Assembly (NCBI RefSeq): GCF_028389875.1
Contig: NC_084669.1
Span: 30,058,567 to 30,122,566, forward strand
Length of the DNA stretch: 64,000 nt
Source: Rhea pennata
Lineage: Eukaryota; Chordata; Aves; Rheiformes; Rheidae
Direction of reading: 5' to 3'
Within the stretch, counting starts at the first letter, position 1; every line of letters starts with the position of its first letter. Positions 27,801 to 36,899 of this stretch are shown one piece after another. The notes beneath the pieces were generated by a model. The model was not told the DNA's origin. It searched no databases and worked only from the letters and a program-made list of their open reading frames with translations. Made by a program: the position numbers and the translations under genes.

Positions 27801-30800
27801 TTTGTTCTGTACCTTTCCTCTATCAGGCTATAGATCAAGATGCAGAAGAACCCAACAACGTTGTGGATTATTCTATCATGCAAGCAGATCCAGCCAATGT
27901 ATTTGATATAGATCAAAGCACTGGGGAAATCAAGCTGAAATCCTACATCCGTTCTCTGGACATCATCCACAACATCACAAGGAACAAGGACTGCATATGG
28001 TCGCTGGTGGTGCAGGCCAAGGACCGAGGCTCTCCTTCCTTCAGTACCACAGCAGTTCTGAAGATTGATATCACAGAGGAGGTAAGCAAGTATCTTAGAA
28101 AAATCCTCATGCAGGATGATCCTTGAGCAGCACCAAAGGGAAATCCATTTTTGCTCCCTTTGAGCGCACTTTACAAATGCTTCAGGAGCTGGAGTCAGAC
28201 AAAAGGTTGGCAGCCATCACTTCCCCCATAACATGTGGTGTTTCTAGATCCTTGTGGTGAAACTGGATTCTACAGCCACAAATGCTAGAGACATTTTGAT
28301 CAGAGAAATTGCAAAGGTAAGAATGAGTAGTTCAGAGATGACTCCCTTGCATCCGTTTGTTAGAGCTAGCTGCAAAGTAGGGTCTGCACATTCCAGAGAC
28401 AACTGCTGAATTTGTGAGGTTCTTTTTTGTTTTTGTTTTTTTCAGTTGGAGAGGTGGGGAAGGAAATCCAGTCTTTTCCCCCAATGAAAAGGGAGTGGAA
28501 AGTAGCTGTGGACAGCATGAAATATACCAAACCAGTTTTGCAAGTCAGTGTAGGTTAAATCAGAGAAATGAGCTAACTTTGTAGAAATGCTTTAAAGTTC
28601 ATAGAAATTTGGATGCGAGTTTAATAACTGCAGTATTATCAGCAGACAGCACAAGATGACTTTAAAAAGATCATGCACATGGGATGAGAGTTCCCTGTTA
28701 CCCAGCTTTTACATCCACCAAAGAATAAGTATGATGAACAGTATTATGGTGAACAGTGCATATTTGCATGACTTATTTTAACTGCTTTGTTGTGCCTTTA
28801 AGTGGGTACCAGCAAGAGGGAATGTGTTTTAACCTGAGTGAGAATCATCACTAGCCTGACAGTCTCTGGACCACATGCACAGCGAGCAAAGATACAAATC
28901 TCTTCCTACAGGCAGCAGTTGGTCTTCTCTTTGGTTCGTAAAAATAAACCCAAGGCTTCTTCATATATAACCTCTCTCCATTTTCTCTATCTCCTCATAT
29001 CCCACTGACATTCCCTATTAGGGGCATTTAAATGACACTAAATTCAGCACCTGATAAAAAAAGGTGTCTGCTGCAGAGTGCCCCTCCTGCCCCCATCTTT
29101 CCTCTCCAGGGTCACAGATTTGGCAAAAGCTGTGGGATGCCCCCTCACCCTTGCACAGTGTGAAATGGAAGCAGGCTGGGCCCTGGAGACATGGTTTCCA
29201 CTTGGATACAGCTATTCCCATCTTCCCATTCTCTTCTCCATGCCAAGTCCCATCACATAAGCTGAAGTAGCAACAGCTTCTTCTCCACTTGAGTAGGTCT
29301 CTTCAGCAAGGCCTGCAGTAGTGATCTCATACTACATTCTCCGTAAGTTTCTGTACTGTTCTCTATTACTTCCTTCATTGCTTGTAGTTATTTGCTTTCT
29401 CTTTTTTTAAATTCAAGAGCATCACAGCAAAAAAAAAAAAAAATGCTGTGTGCTCTGGCTGTCTACAGTTTGAGAAAGCCATTTGGTGGGCATTTTTATA
29501 TTGCTGATTTTGGATAAGGAGGATTTTCTTGAAGGCATCCTCTGGAGGTTTCCTGCAGTGTTAATCACACCAAGTAATTAAACAGGCATATTTTCTGATT
29601 AACATTTACCATTGCAATTAGCACAAGGCTGTGCCCTCTGAGATAGATGCCTTGCAGCTAAGTTCAGCAGTATTGCACATCAAAAGGACCTTTTGCTCTT
29701 GGAATAATACAGCAGTAGAGATCCAGGGGCTGTTTAAGTTAAGTCTGTTTTTATGGAAATTGGTATTGAGTGGTGCTCAATGCATCTGTTAATCTTCCAT
29801 CCTTTCTCGACAGAATAAGAAAGGCATGCTGAAAAAGACTTTTACCATTATGGTCTTACTGAAAAAAAAAAAAATCTATTCCTGCTACCCAAGATTTTTC
29901 AGTGATACCTGATCCCGCTCTTGATCCTGAAGCTTGGTCTGATCAAGGGAGACTGCTGTGTCTTCATGGCTCCCCTGAGGGCCTGCAAGGATGTGGGGGC
30001 ACTTATTTACAGCTCTTCACTGAGGTTTAAGTCCATGTTTAGACATCATGATCTGTGAAATCTCCCCTCCTTAATAGCTTTGGCCACTCCTTTAGACTTC
30101 TAAATATAACTGGTAAGTCCTAGTTTTATATTCCCATGACTGTGAAGTACAAACAGTATCTTACTGAGAGTTAATTTGGATGTTTCCTCATCTCCCTTAC
30201 CAGCTCTGTGGCTGTGGGATTTGCAGCATGCTGATGACACTAGACATCCTCTGCCACATTTGCAGGGCAGTTAGCCTGCTCTTTCCACAGCTATGTGGCC
30301 CTTAGAGCTGGGCAGAGAGAAGGTTTATGCGATTTAAGAAGTCCTACCCTGTGCTCATTTTCATATTGCAGAGTGATGTAAATGCAGCCCTTGTGCACAC
30401 ACTGCACTTTGGGGTGGGCGCCAGAGGGGGCAGCTCACATTTAACTGTAGATGGGGAGCGCGTGTCTACCGCGCATGTCATCGCCTTCGCCCCGTGCTCC
30501 CGCTGACACGGCCTGCGTTGTCTGTAATCAGCGCTGGCACGGCTCCTTAGCTGCTTCACCCACTCACTCAGGCTTCTAAACATAGCTGGAAAGCCTTAGC
30601 TCAAGGTGCTCATGGTTGAATGGCTCAACTGACTGCATCTACTAGGTCCCAGTTTGGGATGTGCCACCCACTTGATCTCCTCAGGGAAACACATGCACCT
30701 GAAAGGCTCTTGGAAAGCCACCAGGAGGGGTGGATGCTGCAAACTGCTGTGGTGGGAGGGAGAAAAGCAGCAGCAAATGGTGAGCTAGAAGAGCCCTGGG

Positions 30801-33800
30801 AATCCTCTTCAGTAAACACAGGGCTTGAGGGGGCTGCAGCTCTGGGGGAAGGATGGCAAGGGTAAGTCCCATGTGTTGGGGATGCCCCTCATACGCAGCC
30901 CAAAAGTGTCCTGAGAGCCCTCAAACTGCAGCATTGAGGCTGCAAGGATGCACGTTGGGGTGGGCAGCCCCTCGCAGGCTGCCAAGCCCCCCTGGCAGCC
31001 AGGCACCTCCACGCGTGGATGTGGGAGCTTTGCTATAGGGGATGGGGCAGCTGCAAGAGTAAGAGCAGGGCAATCCAGGTAAAGCAGCATGCTAAGTGAA
31101 AAACAACTAATGACATCTTTTCATCCAAAAAGGTGATTTTTTTTTTTAATGGTATTCTTGTTCCTAGCTTGGACTTTTCTTTCTCAAAGAGAAGACAAAC
31201 AGCTTAGTTATATCCAAACTTCTGCCACAGTTCTTTAAACCCTTTAATTGTTTCCAGCTCTTCTCTGGGCCAGTTCTCATTATAACTGTGAAATCACAGC
31301 AAAAAAACATGAGTATTATCTTTTGCAAGCAGTGGTATTTTAACCCTTCTGACACCTATTAAAACAGAGACTTTTCCTCCAGTTTCTGCCTCTGAGAGAT
31401 GATAGCACTTCCCATACCAGTTTTTATTTCACAGTGTATCTGCCCATGTTTAATGTTTACAAGAAAAATCAGTACTCTTCAAAATGCAATATACCTCTTA
31501 GAAAAAAAAGAGCTAAATAAATTACAAAGTGGTGCTGTTTGGTGACCCAGTTCTGATGTGTAGTCACTAACCAATGACAAGACTTGCAGGTGTGCCAAGG
31601 GTACAGGGCTCAGAGCCGAAGTGCTCCAGCTCACATGCCCAGATGCCCCAGACTTTCACTGTAGCAGGGTGCTCAGACCCCTCTCAAGCCCAGGCCACAT
31701 GTTAATCATCTGGGCCACAGTGATTACACAGACAAGCTTTTTGGTGACAAACACTTACCATAAGCCTCCCTGCAGGCTGGCCGAGATGCTGCTGCTCCAG
31801 GGTGGTTTTGCAAGTCTCTGCTCCCAGTTGTCCTGCAAATGTCACACCAATGGCAGACAGCAGGTTTTCTACTATACACCTGCAAAATACCTAATGTTTT
31901 TACACAAACATCACAAGAGAATCCAAGGCTGAGTCAGTACTGTCCTTTATATAGTGCAGTAACTAGAGTATGGGCTGAACCACCTAACTCTTAATGGTTT
32001 TTAGCTTTGATGTTAATCACCTGTGCATAACTAGAAACTCAGACAGGTGCTGAGCTCTGGGGACACAGGTGGAACTGAGCTCTGAAACTCCCCGTATGAT
32101 TCCCCATCAAAACATCCTTGGAACTGTTTTTCTTTTCGGGGGGGGGGGGGGTTTACTCTGACAACCATAGACAGATAGTTATATCTAATCCCAAATTGTG
32201 ATTTTCAAATAGCTAGTCAAATAATTGCTGCTGATACTTAGCCTCTTCTTAAGTATATGTCATCTCTCTCCTTGTGTTGGCCCTATACTATTTAGCCTTC
32301 AGTGCCATGCTGCAGAATAGATCTTGACAGCAGCTATAATAAATGGACTCATCTCGGGTCATGTACTGCTTAGCAGGGTTTATCTGACATTTAATTCATC
32401 AGACTTTCACGTAGAGTTAAGTGAGCTAGGGTAGAATTTCTGTCATGTGATGGGATTTAAGTGCACAAAATCCATGTAATGCAGAACAGCAAAGCTGATC
32501 TTAATCGAGTCTCCCCCAAAATTGTGGGCTGTTCAGCTTTGGGCTTCTAGCTCAGATCCATCACTAATTAAATAATGGAAAACTCTTTGCACAGCAAAAT
32601 GGGGAAGATCATCTTTATCAGTAAGATAAGGTTGTCCATGAATTTCAGTAACATCTCTTTGCCCATTTCTCTTGGTAATAGGAAACATTCAGGATATGGG
32701 AGCAGTGGTCTTGGAAAAGGTGTTATAGGTAGCTGTGAAAATAAATAGGTCAAGTGAAGCCAACTGGGAGTGTGTATTAATGAATTTAATTGCCTGATTT
32801 CAGGGATCTGATTTTCAGATCCCCTGGGGTATTCTTAGTCATCTCGCTCCAGAGATGAGGGAGGCTGAGGAGATGAGTCTCCTAACTTAAAGGCATTCGG
32901 TGAAATCCATCTCATCTCACTTTAAATATCTAAAAGCCAAATGTTCAGGTTCAAGCTAGTCTCAATGCTCCCCGTATAGTCACTGTCTTTGACACCTATT
33001 TTGTCAAAGACAGACCAGTGACTGCTTGTCTGCTGGAGGTGCCCTTTTCTCCTCACTGACCGAATGCTGGGAGCCTAGACCACTAACTAAGATGCAGACT
33101 ACCTGTTGTTAGACGTGCAGAGTTTGGGCGATGATTCCCTCCTGGAGGGTGCCATTTTCTGAAGGATCTTCTGGCCTTTCTTGACTCTACTGTCCACCCA
33201 AAGAACATTGCAGGAGCGTGTATTTGTCGTGAACTCCTCCGGAGATGTATTCTATGCAAGCCTCCATGCATTAGGGGTGCTCTGTGCGTCTTGCTGCTAT
33301 CCCTCAGTCTCTGGTCAACCAGGTGTTCGTAAGTTTTTCCTATGTTCTTTTTTTCTTAGTGTTTCTGGATTTAGTTCCACATCATTACAACTGTCTCATC
33401 TCCTGTGGCTAATTTAAACGCTTATCTCCCCTTATTTTACATATTATCTCTTCCATACATGTTCTACTCTACTTCCCTGGTTGTATTTATAATACATACC
33501 TACCTCTTTCAAATGTAATCATGCTTGGGTTGACCATTTCTCTTATTTTTGACATTTCCAGATCAAGTCCAGGGTAAAATCCTATATTTTAGGCCTCAAG
33601 AAACGTCCATGGACAATATTTGGAATTTGCACGAGTGGCGTCCTTTCCGCCATTTCTGTAACAATGGTGATCTCTACCATCATGTACTGGAAAAGTGTGA
33701 AAAGATCCAGGCTCCACCCGCAGGGCAAAATCCGCAAAATTATACGGGGACCTCCAAGACGCCCAGTGTGCTCAGCTGCAAAGTGAACTGTTCATTCATT

Positions 33801-35030
33801 TGTCCTTAATATGCCATACGTAGCTTATGTTAGTGCTTATTTCTTTTATTATAAAAGCAAAGCTCTTCAGCTCTGCTCACGTCCCCCACGTCGAAGAGTT
33901 TTGTTATGTCTGTAAAAGAGTACTTGAAAACAGAATGCAGCACAGACCTGCTAACTACTTGTTTGTACAATGTAATTTAAAAAGCAAAGTTTTCTCAAAA
34001 TCTTTTCAATGCTAAATTCAGTAGCAGTCCTATAAACTGCATCTTTGTATCACCTGCAGCTGGTTTTGAAAGATCATTTTCTATTCATAAAATTCTATTT
34101 CAACACAATAGTTCAGCACTATTGTTCTTTGGAAATTAATTCTGAAATGTATTATAACAATGCAGCTGGAGATCCTAGTGCCAATTATTTTCTTGCTCAG
34201 GCAAGTTAAACAAATACTATGGTGATACGCAGCAATCTGTCCTAATTTGGCAGTAAGATGCCTGTAAGCTTTCATTTTTGACAGTCATTTGACAATACTG
34301 TAACGTTTGCCCAGGCTGCTGCTGTATCTAAATTATCCAAACCCAAATCGGTAGTTTGACTCTCACTTCTTTTTTAGAGACAACTTCTATTAGCCAACCC
34401 TGCCTGTTACATATTTTGGACAAATGAAATTTCTGGGTCACTGTCTGTCCCGTAGCGTAAGTCACATGTTTTCTTTGTACTCTTTTACAGACTCTTCACA
34501 AAGGGCCTATGGCCGCCTTTTTGATGCAAACTAAAGATAACCCCATGAAAGCCTTAGGGGTGCTAGCTGGCGTCATGGGCATCATGGTGATGATAACGGT
34601 CATGATCTCCACCGCCATGTTCTGGCGCAATAAGCGGTCCAACAAAATCATGCCAGTGAGAAGGATCATAAAAAAGAGGCAGGCGCACCCGCCCAGGATG
34701 GTCCGGATGGAGTGGCTGAAGCTCAGGAGGCCCAGCAGCGCCGCCGAGAAGTTCATTGTCGAGGAAGACACCAGGAATGAGAACAGCAACAACAACGCCC
34801 AGGCCGGGTCTGCGCCGCCGCCTGCCCCCGGCCCACCGCCGCCGCCAACGCTCAGCTCCGTGGCGGCCGCCCCGGCCTGGCGCGTGCCCACTGTCTCTGG
34901 CTCCCTCACCCCCACGTTTATCAACAAGCAGAAGAGAAGAGGTCCAGGAGGTGCACACAGTGCCCTGGTCTCTGAGCTCAAAATGAAGTTTGAGAAGAGG
35001 AATGCAGCTCTCGGGGACCCACACATCTAG
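360..35030 (+). CDS. CDHR1: CDHR1 (photoreceptor cadherin), partial at its 5' end; 14 in-window coding exons
   Basis: Cadherin-related family member 1 (PCDH21/prCAD) is a single-pass cadherin at the base of photoreceptor outer segments, needed for disc assembly; loss causes cone-rod dystrophy in humans. Coding exons: 360-410, 1748-1837, 2346-2432, 4171-4287, 5968-6111, 9836-9914, 12750-12850, 14525-14728, 17659-17811, 21308-21472, 23627-23694, 26680-26908, 27827-28081, 34491-35030. All junctions are GT-AG and the frame is unbroken, giving about 760 residues; the human protein is about 859, so only the signal peptide and most of EC1 are missing. The cadherin calcium linkers appear in order: [36 protein letters not shown] and DVNDHSPEF, separating EC1 to EC6. 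A membrane helix and a Pro-rich cytoplasmic tail follow. The promoter is outside the window. An alternative last exon lies at 33,562-33,786. Confidence 0.96.
411..1747 (+). other. CDHR1 intron
   Basis: AT-rich non-coding sequence between two EC1 exons. I see no further exon, RNA gene or repeat that I can name. Confidence 0.85.
1748..1837 (+). CDS. CDHR1: CDHR1 exon, EC1-EC2 calcium linker
   Basis: Thirty codons in phase 0, starting [19 protein letters not shown]. It contains the DAND-x-x-P calcium-linker motif closing EC1. The donor (GAG|gttggt) is weaker than the others in the gene, but the joint VPE|NTPSGS matches human VPE|DIPAGS. Confidence 0.92.
1838..2345 (+). other. CDHR1 intron with pyrimidine-rich stretch
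   Basis: A short intron. About 2,130-2,300 is strongly T/C-rich, which explains a 69-codon open frame there; it is not a gene. Confidence 0.85.
2346..2432 (+). CDS. CDHR1: CDHR1 exon, EC2 first half
   Basis: Twenty-nine codons in phase 0, with the acceptor at tgatcacag and the donor cag|gtaagg. It encodes the calcium-binding [17 protein letters not shown] stretch, nearly identical to human. Confidence 0.95.
2433..4170 (+). other. CDHR1 intron
   Basis: Non-coding. It contains a C-run directly followed by a T-run near 2,702-2,719. The 73-codon minus-strand frame at 3,350-3,571 resembles nothing I know. Confidence 0.85.
4171..4287 (+). CDS. CDHR1: CDHR1 exon, EC2 second half
   Basis: Thirty-nine codons in phase 0 after a long pyrimidine tract ending ttcttctag. 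It includes [20 protein letters not shown] with the LDYE calcium motif, and ends VVAK|gtatca. Confidence 0.95.
4288..5967 (+). other. CDHR1 intron
   Basis: Non-coding. Overlapping 70-107 codon frames at 4,628-5,123 lack family features and have no splice context. Confidence 0.85.
5968..6111 (+). CDS. CDHR1: CDHR1 exon, EC2-EC3 linker
   Basis: Forty-eight codons in phase 0. [19 protein letters not shown] leads into [19 protein letters not shown], the EC2/EC3 boundary, where DVQD replaces the usual DVND as in human. The donor is gca|gtaagt. Confidence 0.95.
6112..9835 (+). other. CDHR1 intron containing a CpG-rich block
   Basis: A 3.7 kb intron between EC3 exons. It is mostly ordinary sequence, except for the CpG-dense block listed separately at 8,206-9,110 and a good-looking splice donor (ccag|gtaagc) at 9,374/9,375. 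Confidence 0.85.
8206..9110. other. Intronic CpG-rich block (CpG island-like)
   Basis: CpG and GC density rise abruptly around 8,225 (GC-box-like gcggccgccggccgcg) and again at 8,640-9,080, against an AT-rich intron background. Several long open frames on both strands (up to 175 codons) come from the low stop-codon density. None has a recognisable domain. It could be an internal promoter or a GC-biased patch; I cannot tell which. Confidence 0.6.
9836..9914 (+). CDS. CDHR1: CDHR1 exon, EC3
   Basis: Seventy-nine bases, ending in phase 1 (aac g|gtgagt). It encodes [20 protein letters not shown], matching human [19 protein letters not shown]. Confidence 0.94.
9915..12749 (+). other. CDHR1 intron with purine-rich tract
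   Basis: It contains the strand-asymmetric purine tract at about 10,790-11,300. No exon was recognised. Confidence 0.85.
10790..11300 (+). repeat. Long purine-rich (G/A) tract
   Basis: About 500 bases with A+G dominating the + strand (motifs such as gaaggaag and aggaagag). It is imperfect and not a simple tandem repeat. It explains the 130-codon minus-strand open frame, which is Phe/Ser/Pro-rich and not a gene. Confidence 0.7.
12750..12850 (+). CDS. CDHR1: CDHR1 exon, EC3
   Basis: One hundred and one bases; the first two complete the Gly codon split by the intron. It encodes [20 protein letters not shown] and ends ELKVQ|gtatgt, matching human GAFEINETSGAI and YELHVQ. Confidence 0.94.
12851..14524 (+). 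other. CDHR1 intron
   Basis: Non-coding between EC3 exons; nothing recognisable beyond splice signals. Confidence 0.85.
14525..14728 (+). CDS. CDHR1: CDHR1 exon, EC3-EC4 linker
   Basis: Sixty-eight codons in phase 0. It contains [20 protein letters not shown] and the nearly invariant [15 protein letters not shown], followed by gtaagt. DLNN-x-P closes EC3. Confidence 0.96.
14729..17658 (+). other. CDHR1 intron
   Basis: Non-coding. Overlapping frames on both strands at 16,096-16,580 (up to 118 codons) have no family features. No named repeat was recognised. Confidence 0.85.
17659..17811 (+). CDS. CDHR1: CDHR1 exon, EC4
   Basis: Fifty-one codons in phase 0: [20 protein letters not shown], then [20 protein letters not shown], almost identical to the human exon. 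The donor is aag|gtactt. Confidence 0.96.
17812..21307 (+). other. CDHR1 intron with AT/AC microsatellite
   Basis: It holds the compound microsatellite at 18,803-18,851 and a moderately CpG-rich patch near 20,400-20,660. No exon was recognised. Confidence 0.85.
18803..18851. repeat. Compound (AT)n(AC)n microsatellite
   Basis: About 13 AT dinucleotides pass directly into about 11 AC units with one interruption. It lies in a CDHR1 intron and is likely length-polymorphic. Confidence 0.95.
21308..21472 (+). CDS. CDHR1: CDHR1 exon, EC4-EC5 linker
   Basis: Fifty-five codons in phase 0, from [19 protein letters not shown] through the DTNDNVPKF linker to SNVVAVT|gtaagt. Confidence 0.96.
21473..23626 (+). 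other. CDHR1 intron with a possible decayed coding fragment
   Basis: The purine-rich stretch at 22,320-22,510 is followed by a + strand open stretch ending at 22,968 (see next entry). The rest is unremarkable. Confidence 0.8.
22735..22968 (+). pseudogene. Possible decayed retroelement-like coding fragment
   Basis: A 77-codon frame reads [20 protein letters not shown], then becomes Gln/Glu/His-rich, and is preceded by stops in the same frame. The charged, helix-forming start looks like a coiled-coil remnant of a retroelement ORF1, but I recognise no family motif. It may be chance. Confidence 0.2.
23627..23694 (+). CDS. CDHR1: CDHR1 exon, EC5
   Basis: Sixty-eight bases, [20 protein letters not shown] then AD plus two bases of a split Leu codon (tt|gtaagt). 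It carries the DPDSG calcium motif. Confidence 0.95.
23695..26679 (+). other. CDHR1 intron
   Basis: Non-coding; short A-runs only. No exon, RNA gene or named repeat was recognised. Confidence 0.85.
26680..26908 (+). CDS. CDHR1: CDHR1 exon, EC5-EC6 linker
   Basis: The 229 bases begin with the last base of the split Leu codon. It includes [38 protein letters not shown] and the DVNDHSPEF linker, and ends KIE|gtgaga. Confidence 0.96.
26909..27826 (+). other. CDHR1 intron
   Basis: Non-coding, with a C9 run at about 27,323-27,331 within a T/C-rich stretch. Confidence 0.85.
27827..28081 (+). CDS. CDHR1: CDHR1 exon, EC6
   Basis: Eighty-five codons in phase 0: [20 protein letters not shown] through [20 protein letters not shown] to EE|gtaagc. 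This is the last ectodomain exon. Its phase-0 donor can join either the canonical last exon at 34,491 or the alternative one at 33,562. Confidence 0.96.
28082..33561 (+). other. Large CDHR1 intron before the terminal exons
   Basis: The 5.5 kb between the EC6 exon and the alternative terminal exon. It contains short A-runs near 29,431 and 29,863 and a G14 run at 32,138-32,151. A possible cryptic exon at 33,214-33,328 is discussed in the findings. No other coding sequence was recognised. Confidence 0.8.
32138..32151 (+). repeat. G14 homopolymer
   Basis: Fourteen consecutive G after a T/C-rich stretch in the last CDHR1 intron. It can form G-quadruplex structures and is a likely sequencing or indel hotspot. 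Confidence 0.95.
33562..33786 (+). CDS. CDHR1: Candidate alternative terminal CDHR1 exon (second membrane helix plus short basic tail)
   Basis: After the acceptor tttgacatttccag a phase-0 frame of 74 codons ends in TGA. It starts [17 protein letters not shown], has a hydrophobic helix at about exon residues 18-42 ([20 protein letters not shown]), then STIMYW, a basic stretch [16 protein letters not shown] and the end [11 protein letters not shown]. It aligns without gaps, at a constant offset of two residues, to the canonical last exon from the shared Pro (18 there, 16 here) to a second shared Pro (55 and 53). MVISTIMYW matches VMISTAMFW, and splice phase and position are the same. It looks like a duplicated exon giving an isoform whose tail lacks the long Pro-rich region. 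No AATAAA follows closely, only the weak variant TATAAA at 33,850. I recall that human CDHR1 has an annotated isoform with a distinct C terminus but cannot confirm it is this exon. Confidence 0.72.
   Translation: MKSRVKSYILGLKKRPWTIFGICTSGVLSAISVTMVISTIMYWKSVKRSRLHPQGKIRKIIRGPPRRPVCSAAK
33787..34490 (+). other. Interval between alternative and canonical CDHR1 last exons
   Basis: AT-rich, and would be the 3' UTR of the alternative isoform. Only weak poly(A)-signal variants were seen (TATAAA at 33,850, CATAAA near 34,085). It ends in the canonical acceptor at 34,489-34,490. Confidence 0.6.
34491..35030 (+). CDS. CDHR1: CDHR1 canonical last exon: membrane helix and cytoplasmic tail
   Basis: After tcttttacag come 179 codons and [23 protein letters not shown] precedes a membrane helix (about exon residues 21-45), then [20 protein letters not shown], a basic stop-transfer segment. 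The tail has a poly-Pro/Ala stretch ([14 protein letters not shown]), the conserved [10 protein letters not shown], and [10 protein letters not shown] near the end, as in human SELKQKFEKK. Confidence 0.96.
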   Translation, partial: TLHKGPMAAFLMQTKDNPMKALGVLAGVMGIMVMITVMISTAMFWRNKRSNKIMPVRRIIKKRQAHPPRMVRMEWLKLRRPSSAAEKFIVEEDTRNENSNNNAQAGSAPPPAPGPPPPPTLSSVAAAPAWRVPTVSGSLTPTFINKQKRRGPGGAHSALVSELKMKFEKRNAALGDPHI

Positions 35031-35825
35031 GAGACGCAGCCAGTGGTGGCTGTGTGTGGGTACATTTGTGTGCTGTGGTCTTCCCCATGTCGTCCAACAC
35101 CCAGTGAGCTACGAGTGGCTCCTTGCCGCAATGACCGCCCTTCACCTTGTGCAAGTACCGTGTGCCGCGGAGCCATCCCACCATGGCCAACGTTGCGACC
35201 GCGGTTCCTGCAGGTTGTGTGTCCTCCCTGTGGCCATGTCACCAGGGCACTAAGTACCGGGGTTTCACCCAGAGTGTCCTAAAGTGACCGGTGCTTTAGG
35301 TTGCCTCCGTTTTGGAGTCCTGGTTTTTGGACAGTGGCGCCCTGCAGTCAGGGCACTTCCTGGTGCCAGATCTCACCTGGCCCGGCAGATGGGCTTGAGG
35401 TGCCTATAAACCGATCACTTCCAGTGACCATCTGTGGCGAGAGCATTGCCCGTCAGAGAGGGTACGGCGTTTTTTGTGCGTAGATAGCTCATCGGTGGGT
35501 TGCTCGTATCAGTTGTCCTAGGTGCACTGCGTCCTTCGCAACACCCAGCAGTGCAGTGTGCATGTGGCTGAAGGTGAGCTGGCACTGAAAAGTTTCTCAT
35601 TCCCTGCAGCGTTTGCTGGATTTTTTCAGCATACATTGACGTGATGCTCTCTGCTTTGGTGCTAGACATGCCTGCTAATGAGAGAGCGGAAGGCCGCCCT
35701 GGTCTTTTATAGCCCAGCTGGGGCAGGATGCAAGTGTGGAAATTCAGTAACGGCGCTCGCGCGACGCTGCCTCCTTCCCGCACTGCAGCCCCTAACGAGG
35801 GGGAGGCCAGCAGGAGAGAGGCATG

Positions 35826-35831
35826 ATTAAA
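35826..35831 (+). terminator. Candidate CDHR1 poly(A) signal ATTAAA
   Basis: An ATTAAA hexamer about 800 bases after the CDHR1 stop, the nearest common signal downstream. No transcript evidence is available. AATAAA at 37,681 is the alternative. Confidence 0.3.
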
Positions 35832-36748
35832 GCAGCAGGGAAGGCAAGGTAAAACTGCGAGAAAAAGTGATATGTGAAAAATACAGACAAGTGCTGGAGA
35901 CTCAAATATGTTGGTCAGGAAAGTGTCGGGGAAGATTATTTGTTTCTGTAGACTCCTGGCAGGAGGTGCTGGGGAAAGTATTTCATCACCTCTCCTGGCT
36001 TACCCTAGGGACTGGCAGGTACAAAATGAGATTCCCTTAAAATATTCTGGTTTGTAGTCTCAATATTTTTGGCTGAATTATGCAACAGTTAAGCAGGGAG
36101 AGGGCCTGTGGTTTTTGGAGACCATTTTTTCCCTGTTACGTGGCAGTAAGGTGACTCAAGGCAGAGCATCTTTCTCGCTGGATCTGCTACACAGTTGTGC
36201 TCGTGTTCGTTTTGGGGACTTCTTTTCCTCGGGCAGGGAGGGCCATCTCGACGCCTTGGCACCCTTGCTGGGGGGTGTATAAAACATCAGCCTGGTTTCT
36301 GGCTGATGGAAGCAGGTGAGAGCTTGACTCAGCGGCTGGGGCCGGCTGTTCCCATCTCCTGGCAGAGGTGGCGAGCGGTGGCCGGCTGGGGGGGGCGTTT
36401 CTGGGAGCTGCGTTCATTGAGGAGTGTCATCAAGACTCTTCTTCAGCTGCTTTCTGTTGTCATTTCAGCCAGCCCAGCAGCTCCTGCCAGGGCTTCTTGC
36501 TCCTCTTAACCCATTACCTGGCCTTCTGGCCTGGCCACGGGGACCCCGCACCCTCCCTCCACCCCGGCTGCCCTTTTGCAGCAGCTGCTTCCCGGCTTCT
36601 CCTGCACCATCGCCTGATGCCGTTGTGGTGCTGCTGGGAGCCGTCGCACCCTCGCAGGGCTTCACAGTTGCCTCCTGGACAAGCAGGAGTTAGGAACAAG
36701 CCGTGGCCCTCCAGCTCCGGCTGACTTCATCCTTCCCCCTTAAGGCCT

Positions 36749-36806
36749 ATACGTACGTACACTGTATATATATATGTATGTATGCGTGTATCTATCTATC
36801 TATCTC
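36749..36806. repeat. Mixed tetranucleotide/TA microsatellite
   Basis: Short arrays of ACGT, TA, GTAT and TCTA units in succession, between CDHR1 and LRIT2. Confidence 0.85.
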
Positions 36807-36899
36807 AGGCCTCGCTTCCCTTCATTTGCACCATGACTTCATCAGCTTAGGGGAAAGCTGGTTGAAAGAGAAATTAGTCAACTTACGGGGAAAATCCTG

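Noticed and set aside
33549..33809. 86-codon frame overlapping the alternative CDHR1 exon in another phase
   Set aside because: The phase-0 frame, not this one, matches the CDHR1 helix and joins the upstream donor in frame; the overlap is probably chance.
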